Made by a program: the position numbers and the translations under genes | The notes under the pieces: generated by a model | The model's input: only the letters and a program-made list of their open reading frames with translations | Told to the model about the DNA's origin: nothing | Database searches by the model: none | Shown: positions 50,296-61,846 of the stretch, in pieces | Numbering within the stretch: position 1 is the first letter of the stretch | How the letters are laid out: every line of letters begins with the position of its first letter | NCBI RefSeq assembly: GCF_905147045.1 | Contig: NC_065904.1 | Coordinates: 9,362,001 to 9,426,000 of the forward strand | DNA: 64,000 nt | DNA from: Nymphalis io | Taxonomy: Eukaryota > Arthropoda > Insecta > Lepidoptera > Nymphalidae | Direction of reading: 5' to 3'

Positions 50296-50445
50296 ATAGC
50301 GAAAGTAACTCTGTCTGCCTATCTGTTACGCTTTCACTGCTTGAACCGACCAATGAACCGATTTTGATAACATTTCTTATGAAGCAAGCTTAGACATAGG
50401 TAAGGTTAAGCTTAGGCAAGGTAGGACATAGGTTACTTTTTCTAA
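50296..50445 (+). repeat. Helitron-like 5' region fragment (family G)
   Basis: gcgaaagtaactctgtctgc, then tctgttacgctttcac and gaaccgattttgataac match the 5' part expected of lepidopteran Helitrons. The terminal TC is missing. Confidence 0.5.
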
Positions 50446-50854
50446 CTAATATTTGTAAGTGAAATACAATAATTTTAGTGCAAATTTTTAGTGCACAATA
50501 TAGAGGACAAGGCTTTTGACAAATCGTATTGAATATAAAATTATATATTATAATAAATCTAATATTTATTTATTTATGGCGAGTTCTAGGTCCAAAAGAT
50601 GCCTGGAAGAGTTAGATTCTTAGCGATAATGTCAACCTTGTACTTTTTCCTTGCTTTTCAAGTTTTCAACAATTCCATCGGATAGATGATGAGTATAAGC
50701 ATAGAATACATAAATTTAATGATAAATTCAGGTACCAAGCAGGCTCCTAATATTAGATATCCGATAATATTCTGTAAGAACTTACGGTGGAACGCTATTT
50801 TGATACGTGTATGTATCTATCCTTAAAATGTTATAATTATTACTGTACATTAAC
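50446..50854. other. AT-rich intergenic stretch
   Basis: Nothing recognised. Confidence 0.45.
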
Positions 50855-51038
50855 ACATATTCTACCGCAAAAGTCAATTCTATTGTTATTTTCCGGTTTA
50901 GTGTGGCGTGAGTTAATGAGTATGTATGCGAAAGGTATTCTGAGAGTAAGGGATGGTTGTAATATTTCTTGCAGTGTCAACATCTATATGCGATGGTGAT
51001 CACTCAACATCATTTGCAAGTCTGTCTACCGATTTTCA
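50855..51038 (+). repeat. Family B repeat, diverged, 5'-truncated
   Basis: tattctaccgcaaaag, then ttattttccggttta and ggtgatcactcaacatcat keep the family order; the head is lost. An ORF over it is incidental. Confidence 0.55.
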
Positions 51039-51664
51039 ATAATAAAAAATAAATAAATCCAGTGTGACCTTACCGAATAGCGCAGCTACAGACAGTTAAA
51101 GAAAAACTAAAATAATTATTTTACGAGAACAGCTGTTGTCAATTATAATTTGACAGTTCATGCGTTCAACTTTGGTTCTCAATTTCCATCTGACATAATT
51201 ATTTGTGACTATTATGCTTATTAAAATATTTGATATCTCCCAAAGAATGAAATATTTATCTATTTTGAAAATTTTATGTAAGTAGCTTGACTTTTATTAG
51301 GTATGTTTTTATTAGATATATTTCAATTTAAAATAAAATTTACTAAAACGGATAACTCCGTCGTGAGTTACACAAGTTATGTTATAATTAGGAGGATACC
51401 TTTACCCTACAGTATTGTTGTAAAAAATAAACCGTCGCTAATTTCAAACCGCCATTTTGTTGGTGGACACAAAAGTAACGTCATTATCGGCGCGACTTGT
51501 GATTTTTTGAATGCGTTCAATTGTGTTATTCGGATTTTAAAATTAATTGAGTGAGTTTACATTAAATTGTATGATTTGGTGTTCTACATTTATACCGATC
51601 ACTTCAAATAAAAAAAAAATAGTTTCACTTCTTGTTGCTATATACTTATATACCTATATAATGT

Positions 51665-51855
51665 ACATTAAAGACGCAACGCTTTGACAGGGAGAGGATA
51701 ATCTGGCTAAGCCCGCATGCCGGCACATGCTTATCTTTCAAATCGAAATGTTTGCGCCGCGACTCACCGCGTTACGCGCTTTGACGGATTACAGAGGCTG
51801 CCTGCCTACATGTTGCTCAAAGATTATCTCTGCGTTTGATGTTTGTCACGCTGAT
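51665..51855. promoter_or_regulatory. Candidate cis-regulatory block upstream of FoxD
   Basis: A GC-richer, non-repetitive island in AT-rich DNA, 5.3 kb upstream of FoxD. It contains aggataatct, cggattaca, agattatctc, ctttga motifs and several CG dinucleotides, with no open frame. Motif names are suggestive only (K50 homeodomain, GATA, TCF/Sox-like). Confidence 0.35.
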
Positions 51856-52792
51856 GCTTTGAATGTCCTTACATATAATACTGACTAGACTAAAAGGGGC
51901 ATGAAATAAAATATATAAACGTTGACTTTTGAATATTCAATTGAACAGAAAAGGAATTAATAAATTATACGAATATATATATTTGTCTACCAAGAACGAT
52001 ACACGTATAACAATTTAAATAAAGCTTCTTTTGCTTAATGAGAGGGGGATCCGAAACGGATGCCAATCGACCGAGCCCGTCCTGATGTTCCATTGTCAAT
52101 AATATCACAATCTTAACAACCTGATAGCAATGCCCCGCAGTTTGCATTAAAATTAATTTGAGTTGAGATTGAAATAATAAAGGCCTGACACTTAAGTAGG
52201 TACCTATTATGTATAATGAGAATAGATTACAAATTCTTGTGTTTATGGACAACACGCAAAAGTTACAGAATATATTGAAATAAAATTGTGATTTCCTTTA
52301 TGCGTTTTGCATTAATTTTATTTCATTAACATATAGGCACAAAGCTATATACGTATGATGAATAGGCAAAGACAAAACGATTCATTTTCTACTAGCTATT
52401 AAAGAGCTTTAGTGGAAGACTAAATACCTATAGTCTAGCAAGAAAATCACCTAGTTTTCTTGCCGGTTATTTTAGGTAGAAACTACATTCCCAATGGAAT
52501 TTACAGTTAACATTATTTATTTTTTCATTGATATAAAAGTTTATATAAAGTTGATTTTGATTTTATACAAATCGTAATTATTAAATATTAATAAATTGCG
52601 GTCTTACGTATTAACGTTGTTAGCTGACTAGTTAAACAGTGCTTTCTCCCTTTCTGTCATTATTAATTTTTCATTCGAAAGAAGAAGACACAGCGTTGCT
52701 TAACTTATAACCTGCTGTACAGTTTATAAGTAAGGTGGTAGAAGATTACTTGGTTAGACATAAAGAAATATAAAAGGTAAAAGTATCAATGT
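51856..52792. other. Intergenic stretch, no gene seen
   Basis: 52030-52145 is somewhat GC-richer. The ORF at 51965-52255 (minus) has no recognisable domain. Confidence 0.4.
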
Positions 52793-53015
52793 AAATGGCC
52801 CACAGCTGGGCAAAGGTCTTCTCTTCTCTTAAAGAGGTGTTTGGAAGTTATGCGAGCACGCTGCTAGGAAAGTTATAGTGCGAGTAAGTGGATACAACAC
52901 TTGTGATATACTTTTATCCGGCACATGCATGCACATTGCAAGCACAAGGAAACTCAGTATTGCGTTCATGGATTTTGAACATGCAATATTCGTTTAAGAT
53001 TCACGATGGCCACTG
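52793..53015 (-). repeat. Old SINE family A-like copy
   Basis: tggcccacagctgggcaaag is the reverse-complement 3' end; acgctgctaggaaag, cacaaggaaactcag and a remnant head cgtttaagattcacgatggc follow in family order. Confidence 0.5.
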
Positions 53016-54240
53016 CGAAATCTCAATTCTAAGAAATATTAGGCGAAATTTTGCTTATAACTTTTTAAAACATTTTTCATGTATTTTTATAGGATATATA
53101 GGATAAGAGATCGATATTTTATACCAATTCTGAATATCATATAAGTAGATAGATCGGTCCAAACTATAAAAAAATATGTCAATACGACAGACGGAGGCAA
53201 GGAGCCGCGAATCGTAAGGGTTACATTTTGCTTGCGGAACCCTAAAATGTTTAAAACAGAGCTAATAATAGTAACCAAGTGCAATCCAAATTGTTCACTA
53301 CACGCAACAAATTAAGGCACTTTAACAGTTTCTGAATGGTTGCCTAATGGAGACTGCGTATTTTGAAATACTATGCATTTGTTGAGCAATTACTAGATAT
53401 GGCCGATTAGCGATTAATAGCTATCTATATTTAGTATCCAGAAGTGAAACTGATTTTGAAAACCTCGAATTGGTCTTTATAAATATAGAACACCAAATCG
53501 TACAAATCGATGTAAATTACTCACTCAATTATTCTCAAAAATCCAGAAAACACAATTGAACATATTCAACAAATCAAATTCGCGTAAATAATTAATTAAT
53601 TTACTTTTAAGTCAACGAATTCCTTAGTTTTAAATAATACCAGACGTACCAACATATGTACCTTCTTACTATTGTTACCCAATTATATTAAATGCTAGTT
53701 ATTGGTTTCTATTGGTCCCCGAAAGTGAAGAAGCGATCTATTCATGAAAAATGTGATATGAAAACCAGGTATTTTTTTAAAACGAAAAATTTTCGGGCGC
53801 ATTGAGACTTGATGATTAAATTTGAATGAAAAATTTGAGATTCCACAATGAAACAGACATAAGCTATTTGTTTCGTTTTCAAATAATCAAAAATATACTT
53901 TATGTCCAGCTTAAAGACATTTGTAGATTCTACTAAACAGAACCGGATGGAAATTAAGTAGGTAGGTTATTATTCTTATTACCGATCACATTAAAATGTT
54001 TATAATGTAAACAAATAAATATACCTAGCCGGTACATATTATGATCGATTAGACTGTCTTTAATATACACATTTCATAATCATTCTACATTTCGTGAAAT
54101 TAAAAAAAAAGTTTAAAGTAAAAACTTTTATTTAATTATTTAAAAATATTTTAATTGTATAAATTATTTTTTAAAATAATGACTAGTTAGAAATATATTT
54201 AAGCGGTCAAAATACCTATACTTTGTTCATCTTTTTTTTT
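53016..54240. other. AT-rich intergenic stretch
   Basis: No gene seen. ttacattttgcttgcggaac near 53220 resembles a common lepidopteran interspersed motif but I cannot name it. Confidence 0.4.
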
Positions 54241-54500
54241 TATATAATAATAATAATAATAAAATTTTTTATTTCGACCAAGCAGGGATCATAAATACAA
54301 GACCAAAAATAATAAAAAGACAAAAATTACACTAATAATATTTAACAGATTTTACATATTACAAATTAGATCAAATTAATTCGAATTAAATTATAATACT
54401 TAAGTTAAATTAAATGAATTTGAATTCAATCAAATAAAATAAAATTAGATTAAATTAAATCACATTAAATTAAATTAAATTAAATCCCATTAAATTAATG
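54241..54500. repeat. Simple repeats: (AAT)n and degenerate (ATTAA)n
   Basis: tataataataataataata at about 54242-54263, then a pentanucleotide-like array of attaaattaaat units interrupted by c and g, densest at 54405-54500. Confidence 0.7.
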
Positions 54501-54683
54501 CAAAAATAAATTTAAATTAAATAATGTCATGAATGTAATTATTGTCAATTTACACATTAATATCCATTATTAGTCAGTACGTGAATCATATTGCAATGAT
54601 TCAAGTACTGACAGTCAAATCTGCATGCGAACATTTTTAGGATGATGATGGAGCTGCCCTTAACCCTGCGCAAAAGAGATGTA

Positions 54684-54905
54684 CATCGCTTACGCATGGT
54701 TGCATAAACGCCAAAATGGTCGCCAATGCGCCACCAACCTTGGGAACTAAGATGTAATGTCCCTTGTGCCTGTAATTACACTGGCTCACTCACCCTTCAA
54801 ACCGGAACACAACAATGCCAAGTACTGCTGTTTTGCGGTAGAATATCAGATGAGTGGATGGTACCTACCCAAACGAGCTTGCACAAAGCCCTACCACCAG
54901 TAAAC
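54684..54905 (-). repeat. Family B repeat, 3'-truncated
   Basis: On the minus strand it starts tttactggtggtagggcttt and matches well to ggttggtggcgcattggcga, then breaks off before the tail hairpin. Confidence 0.78.
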
Positions 54906-55849
54906 CATATATTATGATGATTTGGAGATAATGACTTTTTATATTGTGGTCGGTTCAGTAGTTTCTTAGTTATAATATAATAATGCACTGAGTACCTATT
55001 CACTGACGTTGCTTTCTTTCCGATAATTTTTTTGTGTTTAAAAAAAGGTTAACAAATATTGTTGTATATTGCAGTATAAATATAATGGGTTAACCAGGTT
55101 TCTCAGCCCACTACGTCATTTATGACGTAACTATACCTATTAATTGCGTATTTTATTAAAAAAAAAACAATTGATTTCATAAATCGATAATATTGTATTG
55201 GACACAATTAATGTGACTCTTCTTTTCCCACACTCACCACAATAAATTGCAAAGTCATTTTCAATAATCCCTAAAATTCATTTTGATATATTGTATTTAA
55301 AGCGTCATTACTTAATACTATCATGGCGATGATAATATTAGTAATACTAATGATGAAACATTAAATGATAACCGATTCATTAAGAAAGAAAAGAGAATAG
55401 GTAAATAAATGAAAAGGTATTGTTCAATCAAAGCAATCATTAAAATGCTTAAAAAAATACTTACTAGTTTTTTTTTCTTATGTAATTTAGCGACTTTTGT
55501 CCTGCACAGGCAAGTCAGTCCCATTGTCCCTTCTATATTTTATAACATCACTTATTATTCTGATATAATACTCTGAACTAATCCAACATCGAATAAACAT
55601 ACTTTTAAATTATTAAAGAGTAACACAGTTAATTAAAAAAAAAAATGTTTCTTTTGTGCCAGTATTTAGACCAGTGGGTAAAAGTGGTAACATATATATA
55701 TAAATTAAAATAAATATAGTATAATATACCTCATATTCATGACGTCTAGCAAAAATATTTAAAAATACCTAGTATATATATCATAAAAAAAATTATTAAC
55801 TCATATTCTATAATATGTATTATAATGTAATAATATTCGTATGTATGTA
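54906..55849. other. AT-rich intergenic stretch
   Basis: Nothing recognised. ORFs at 55321-55524 and 55746-55955 have no domain signature. Confidence 0.45.
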
Positions 55850-56345
55850 AAAAACCCGCGAACGCATTCAACGGACAAGCATAAAAGCATCCGCAAAGGA
55901 ACACAGCGCGGCGCGAGCGATCGCAAAATTTAAAAGCGACGATAAACAAACGCAAATTCCTTCATTACAGTCAACAATGCCTACAGTCGGCTACATACAA
56001 ATAACTGGCAGCGTCCAATTTAAATAACAGCCTCGCAAAGCTGAAAAACAACCCGTAACCGAAGTTGAGAATAAATTAGCAACCACCCTACCCCCTTTCC
56101 CCAATGTGTACATTGTGCAAAATATTATTTGCCTTGCCAGACAATAATAGGATCTATTGCCACGCCTTGACGTGTTAGCTTTGGGGAGCTCCGCCCCAAT
56201 CGGCACACTCCACGATTGGTTACGAATATATATCTTCTCTTTCCCACACATCTGCCGTCTCCATCGCACGTGTAGCTTTTCCCTCGACGCCCGAGGGGTA
56301 AATGTTTTGGTAGGAAACACATACTAGGGTTTTCTAGAGCCGCGT
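55850..56345. promoter_or_regulatory. Candidate proximal enhancer or distal promoter of FoxD
   Basis: About 500 bases of complex, CG-containing, repeat-free sequence 0.8 to 1.3 kb upstream of FoxD. It has a forkhead-like ataaacaaac (55942-55951), an inverted CCAAT pair ccaatcg/cgattgg (56196-56202, 56213-56219), ttgacgtgt, a cacgtg E-box (56267-56272) and an AT run tatatat near 56226. A 109-codon minus-strand frame here has no recognisable domain. Confidence 0.4.
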
Positions 56346-57022
56346 ATTGTTGAGGCGTTTCGTCAGGAGATATTTTTTACGCGCATTTTATTCGAAGATA
56401 CCTGAATTGTGTGTTAGAATTCGCTTTATGAGATTTTTTCAATAGGCAGGAGTCCTTTAACGTGGGATTAAAGGATCTTTCTATACGTATCTCCGTAAAC
56501 AGTTACTTTTCCTCGTTTTGTTGGAGCTTTTTAGTATTTTTATCGACTTTTTACATGTTTTTATAACCTTTTGTAGCGAAAGTTAGGCAAAATATTCAAT
56601 ATTTATTAGCTTACTTAATAAATATGTCTGAAGTCGATATGTTTACGCATTATTTATATTTTAGTAAAATTTACGTTTTAAATTATTACAGAAATATTTT
56701 TTTAATTAATCTATTCCTATAATTCAATTGTGCGTAAAATAGTATGTTTTTTATGTGTAAAATATTATGTGTATTTTGTAATAAAATGATTTAAAGCGTA
56801 AAAGTATATATATTAAAATAAGACTCGAAACGAAATTATACGGTAAGATAAAATTAAATACTAAATTATTATTATTTAATATTTATTTTTAAATACTCAA
56901 CTCCAACTCAAAATAAATACCACAACAAAGTTAAATCGATAGGGAGCCTAATAATTATTAGTCAACGGCCTGAAATTCATGCACAAAGCTCCGACCCGCA
57001 GTAATAATAACGACAATTGTTG

Positions 57023-57164
57023 TGTTTACTGAAACGTAAACGTGCGGAGTGGGTGACCCCCTTCAGGGCGGGGCCTGACGGGCCGGCCCTCGCGCCGCCA
57101 GGGCCCGCTGCAGTCAGTGTCGCGCAACGCGCCCTAACGCACCTCTGACATGTGACGGTACAGC
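57023..57164 (+). promoter_or_regulatory. FoxD core promoter and leader
   Basis: GC-rich with CG clusters, unlike the flanks. tcagtg at 57114-57119 fits an initiator, implying a leader of about 50 bases. gtttac (57024-57029) and gtaaac (57036-57041) form an inverted forkhead-like pair. The leader holds a start-stop upstream ORF at 57150-57155. Start site is inferred. Confidence 0.45.
57150..57155 (+). promoter_or_regulatory. ATG-TGA start-stop upstream ORF in the FoxD leader
   Basis: atgtga, with G at -3. It lies in the same frame as the main ATG at 57165, and its TGA is the in-frame stop that fixes the main start downstream. Confidence 0.6.
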
Positions 57165-58058
57165 ATGGAAGAGTGCGACTTGAGTCAGTACCGCGACATG
57201 ATTATCGAGGGTGACCTACCGCTCGACTTGCGACCGCCGCCGCGTCTTTATCTACCGCACTACCTGCGTGACGACCGCGAGGAGTACCCACAGGATGACA
57301 CCTACGTATCCGTAGACGAAGACACGCCGGATCTACCGCCTCCGTCGAGCGATTCTGAGAGATACGAAGCGTCAAGCCCAAGCGAATCGAAACCTAGTTC
57401 GCCGAAGAAACCGAAGCAGAAGTCATCTTCTCAACTCATTAAGCCGCCCTATTCTTATATTGCACTAATCACAATGGCCATCCTGCAGTCGCCGCACAAG
57501 AAGTTGACGCTGAGCGGGATCTGTGAGTTTATTATGACAAGATTTCCATATTACCGCGAAAAGTTTCCCGCTTGGCAAAACTCCATCCGACACAATTTAA
57601 GTCTTAACGACTGTTTTATAAAGATTCCTCGTGAGCCCGGCAACCCTGGGAAAGGAAATTACTGGACGTTGGACCCGTTGGCTGAAGATATGTTCGATAA
57701 CGGTAGTTTTTTGCGCCGACGGAAGAGGTATAAGCGCCCAGCGCCCTCGCTGCAGCACGCTCACGCGATGGTGGCGATGCTTGCTAGAGAGGCTTACGCA
57801 CCGCTCTTGCCCCTGCCGTGCTATTTGCAGCCGTCGCCGCTGTTGACACTGCCGCGACCGCCGCCGGCGGCTCTGCGACCGGTCGCTCTACCGCCGCGCG
57901 TTCCAGAGATGACGGATACTCGTGTCAAAAGATCAAGAAACGGATTCTCAATCGAATCCATAATCGGATCTCAGGAGAGTCAAGTGTCGGAGCCTAGGCG
58001 GAGTGCATTCTCGCCGCTGCAGCAGGGCAACGGTCCACCGGACGACTGGGCGAGATGA
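57165..58058 (+). CDS. FoxD: Forkhead box transcription factor, FoxD class
   Basis: An intact single-exon ORF of 297 residues. The start ATG has strong context (cagcATGG) and an in-frame TGA four codons upstream. Order: acidic N-terminus (1-65), Ser/Lys-rich linker (66-90), forkhead winged-helix domain (about 93-190, KPPYSYIALITMAIL to the RRRKRYK basic wing), Pro/Leu-rich tail, then FSIESIIG at 261-268. The recognition helix WQNSIRHNLSLNDCF (137-151) and the wing GNYWTLDPLAEDMFDNGSF are intact. The LTLSGICEFI and SFLRRRKR patterns favour FoxD (Drosophila fd59A; vertebrate FOXD3) over FoxC, FoxA or FoxL. FSIESIIG fits an EH1 motif, known in FoxD proteins to recruit Groucho, so it is probably a nuclear repressor. 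Codon use is GC-rich compared with its surroundings. Class assignment is confident; orthology within FoxD would need a tree. Confidence 0.95.
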   Translation: MEECDLSQYRDMIIEGDLPLDLRPPPRLYLPHYLRDDREEYPQDDTYVSVDEDTPDLPPPSSDSERYEASSPSESKPSSPKKPKQKSSSQLIKPPYSYIALITMAILQSPHKKLTLSGICEFIMTRFPYYREKFPAWQNSIRHNLSLNDCFIKIPREPGNPGKGNYWTLDPLAEDMFDNGSFLRRRKRYKRPAPSLQHAHAMVAMLAREAYAPLLPLPCYLQPSPLLTLPRPPPAALRPVALPPRVPEMTDTRVKRSRNGFSIESIIGSQESQVSEPRRSAFSPLQQGNGPPDDWAR

Positions 58059-58720
58059 ACGTTCTTTCACGGGTGCGTTTCTAATCAGAATCATTTTTAG
58101 AACGGCCCGATTGACACAGTTTTGGATTTAATAAGAAGGAATTATAATTTTATAATATGCGAGTGTTGGACGATTTCTAATACATGGTCGGAGAGTGTCA
58201 TTTAAATAAAACAATTGTAAATATGAACTCGCGGCGCGACGGGTATATTTTGTTAGAAGTCGTTTTGGTTGGGATATATTTAATGACCAAAGCAGTTACT
58301 TAGTTACCAGATATGACGTAATGTATAAGTATTTCTGTAAAATCTGACTATTCAAAATTTACAAAGAAATATCTACAGCATGTTGGAAATGACATCGCTA
58401 AATAAATATTATGAATTTCGTCCGCTAAATAATTATAATATTAAGATAACGTGCCAAAAATATTCTTATGTCTCTACTTTTTGGAAATTAATATTAAATT
58501 ATTGTTTTTTTTAATCATTTGATCTGCAAATTGCTTAATATATTTAAATCCATTGTTTATTTATATCGATATTTTATAACAACTTGATAGAACCTTAATA
58601 ATTTTATTCAATTAAAATGTATTTTTACTTCAAACGTTATAAAGCAATTCCTACATTATTTTCTGTGAAATAAATATTGCCAAAAAGTTGCGATGCTATG
58701 TATAAATAAAGTCTAGTCAT
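58059..58720 (+). other. FoxD 3' UTR with several poly(A) signals
   Basis: AT-rich sequence after the TGA. AATAAA occurs at 58205-58210, 58401-58406, 58669-58674 and 58705-58710. The last is followed by a TTTGT-containing stretch and is a plausible main site. The true end is not known. Confidence 0.5.
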
Positions 58721-60064
58721 TCTTTGTACAAAGTAGGTAAAGCATAGATTTGTAAATATTATGTAAAATTTCGTTAAAATTAGATAGCAAATAAGTAGTA
58801 ACCGTTCAAGTACCTAAGGAATATTTTGCGAGAAGTCACGCTGTATTTATTATGTTATTGTAGTATATTTTTGTGTAATTATTAAATATAAGGTACAAAA
58901 TATATATCGATAGAAGATAAACAGGCATTTTATTTAATAGTGTTGTAAGTTTACTATTCGAATGTATTCAGAACAGTTCATTCTTAAGAGTGATTGAACA
59001 TAATTGAATATGAATGAAGGTATTAAAAATAGATGAACATTTATTATAAATATTCATTTGATTTAATGTGGCTACATTTATGTTTGCTATCTATCGTGAA
59101 TTTTATTACAGTCACAAAAAAAAAAAGAATTGTTGTTGACAACTTATTACGAGAAAGATTGTTACTGATCTACATACATCTGTTGACAACACGAGTTGCA
59201 ATATATTCCCTTTCGCGGAGACCCTTAATAACATTAGATAATGTTATTGATATATATTATTAAATAAATATCTTAATAAAATAGAATGATCCAAACATTT
59301 ATGTCTTAAACAAAACATTGAAAGCTAAGTTTACTCAATAACGTCTGGTTTTTATTTATTCTTGTAATTTTTTTTTTCGTTCACTTTAAGCATAAAATGT
59401 TTGCGTAACATCTTAATGCTTCATGATATTAATTTAAATTAAAATTAATATTAAAATAGTATGTAAATACAACCTTACCGTTTTAGGCACTTATTAGTAA
59501 CCTTATAACGAAAATGAATATAATAAGTATTAAAAAAAATATGGTTGATTTTCGAGTCTGAATGAGGTTATTAATTGAGAAAACTACCACGATATAAGGT
59601 CATGTTATTTTACTAATTTTGAAATAAAAAAAAAAATTGACATAAACGCAAAATAAAATTCAATCTAGACTATAATAAAACTTATTGCTTAGTTAATCAT
59701 TAACTATGTAGCTAATAACTGCTTTATACTGAACAATTTTCGTATTCATTGTGTTTATTAAAATATATATAAGAATTGCACTTGACATTTCTGGCTAATT
59801 TCCGCAAAACTCGAACGCGAAGCGGCGTGGTAGCGCTTTATTATAGCTAGAAAAAAGATTAGCGAACATTGCTGATTTATTCAGTTCTATATATCATTCA
59901 TATAAGTAATAAGTCGAGAGTTATATGATAACAAATACACTAATGTCAAAAGATCATCCGACTGACCAACTTAAAATAAATAAAAAATTCTGAGGTTTCA
60001 GTAATTCTATAAAATATATAATTGATTATTGACAATTAATGCGGATTTTAATAATACTGTATTA
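58721..60064. other. AT-rich intergenic stretch
   Basis: No gene recognised; the ORF at 59033-59263 has no domain signature. Confidence 0.45.
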
Positions 60065-60286
60065 TGTACAGCAGTACTTAGTATTGTTGTGTTCCGGTTT
60101 GAAGGGCGAGTGAACCAGTGTAATTACAGGCACAAGGGACATAACATCTTTGTTCCTAAGGTTAGTGGCGCATTGGCGATTTAAGCTATGGTTAACATTT
60201 CTTACACTGCCAATGTCTATGGGCGTTGGTGACCACTTACCATCAGGTGGCCCATATGCTCGTCCGCATACCGATATTATAATAAG
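60065..60286 (+). mobile_element. Family B repeat, 5'-truncated
   Basis: Starts agcagtacttagtattgttg, so the first 90 or so bases are missing, but the 3' hairpin and ccatatgctcgtccg end are intact. It abuts the SINE at 60287. Confidence 0.78.
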
Positions 60287-60670
60287 ACTGCCTCGTTAGT
60301 CTAGTGGCTTGATGTAAGGCCGCAGACCCGGAGGTCCTGGGTTCAATTCTCAGGTCGGGTCAGTAAAAAGTTACTGGGTTTTTCTATCAGAAAATTCTCA
60401 GTAGGAGCCCGGAGTTTGAAATGTGTACACTCCCGTGCCTCGGAAAGCACGTAAAGCCGTTGGTCGCTATAAAAGTAAAGCAGGCGCAGCCTGAACTCTT
60501 TCCGGTCGTGTCGGGTTGCCGTCCCATCGTATTATGAGAGTGAGGGAATAGAGAGTGCATCTGTGTTGCGCACATTCTTGTGCACTAAAATATGTCGTGT
60601 GCAATTGGCTAATCTCTCTTGAGATTGACCGCCGTGGCCGAAATCGGTCTGGAGGACATTATTATTATTG
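60287..60670 (+). mobile_element. SINE family C, full-length copy
   Basis: Reference copy in forward orientation. The head is actgcctcgttagtctagtg (A box) and the B box is gggttcaattc at 60339-60349. The body has gtgtacactcccgtgcctcg and ccggtcgtgtcgggttgccg. The end is ggccgaaatcggtctggagg and a (ATT)n tail. A short ORF on the minus strand is incidental. Confidence 0.83.
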
Positions 60671-61035
60671 TATAAAAAAATATATACCCGTATTGTAACG
60701 CATCGTTAACGATATCTCTTATAAACGTAAATATAATTGCATTTTCGTTCAAAATAAATAAAAATCTTTAATTTTGATGTAATTTCGAAATTCAAATTAA
60801 TTATAATATTTTATCAGTGAATTACAACGCGTTTTGTTTTGATAACAAATATATGACTATCATTAAGTTACCTTAAAACAATGTTACAGTATCATTAACA
60901 CTGAATATCATCAGTCAATATTTGTAAAAGATTTACACTTGTATGAAGTTTGTTTTACGCGGCTAATTTTGTTATTACTTGCGTTACAATGTAGCTCGTT
61001 AACTAGGGTTGTCGTACACAACTATTTGTATTCCG
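60671..61035. other. AT-rich intergenic stretch
   Basis: Nothing recognised. Confidence 0.45.
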
Positions 61036-61088
61036 TAACAGTCTGTAAATGTCCCACTGCTGAGCTAAGGCCTTCTCTCCCTTTTTTA
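61036..61088 (-). repeat. SINE family A 3'-end fragment
   Basis: gtaacagtctgtaaatgtcc and actgctgagctaaggcct match the reverse complement of the 3' end. The 110-codon ORF at 60939-61271 runs through it and is not supported. Confidence 0.65.
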
Positions 61089-61637
61089 AGGTTTTTTTTA
61101 TATTTTAATTGTATTGGTACGACAATTTTGAATCGATTACCATGTTTTATTTTACGAGCAAATGACCCGTGCAATTGGTATCGTACAAAATATAAACCAT
61201 ACTATCATACCATCAGCTTCAACAATGCGCCATCGATCTTGCGATTCAATTCGTTTCATCACTCGGAATAAAAATACACTATTGATGTTTGTCGGTTAAA
61301 TAAGTAATATTTACGTGACTTTGTTATTACTTACTTTATAAGATTAATTTAAAATTAACTCCTGTTATGTTCTGTGTAGATTTTACTGAAATCGAAAAGT
61401 CAAAGCGTGTCGTGAGATAGAAGTATTGCGTTGTAGTCCAAATAACTCCACATTAAACTACGGCTGCTTCCTAATTATGTAAGTATTTTACATCTAGAAT
61501 TATTCAAATTAGCATGATTTACGGTAAAATTGTATATTATGAAGGATTGAATACCATGCTGGTGAAGCCGCAGGTAATTCTAGTTAAATAATAAAATACA
61601 TTATAAAAACTGGTTACATAAAAAATGTTATTTAATT
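61089..61637. other. AT-rich intergenic stretch
   Basis: Nothing recognised. Confidence 0.45.
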
Positions 61638-61846
61638 TATTTTCATGTAGGTACTTAATTTGTGTTGTTCATGGCGATGAAAAAAACATCGTGAAGAAAC
61701 CTGCATGACTGTGTCTAATTCCACTGAAATTCTGCCAAATTTGTATCCTCTAACCCGTATTGGAGCGGCGTGGTGGAGTAGGCTTTGCAGTTTTTCAAAT
61801 GGAAAGGAAGCCTGAGCCCAGCAGTAGGACAATTACAGGCTATAAC
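61638..61846 (+). mobile_element. SINE family A, 5'-truncated copy
   Basis: Starts in the body at tttcatgtaggtacttaatt, keeps aacatcgtgaagaaacctgc, ggagcggcgtggtgga and cccagcagtaggac. The tRNA-like head is missing. Confidence 0.75.

Noticed and set aside
55991..56320. Minus-strand ORF of 109 residues
   Set aside because: No recognisable domain and no splice or start context; the block looks regulatory rather than coding.
60287..60365. A tRNA-like sequence with good A and B boxes, possibly a tRNA gene
   Set aside because: The same head recurs in other copies with the same SINE body and tail, so it is a SINE promoter. The same reasoning applies to the heads at 358 and 36881.
60939..61271. 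Plus-strand ORF of 110 residues with a hydrophobic start resembling a signal peptide
   Set aside because: It reads through an antisense family A SINE fragment and AT-rich DNA; the likeness is incidental.
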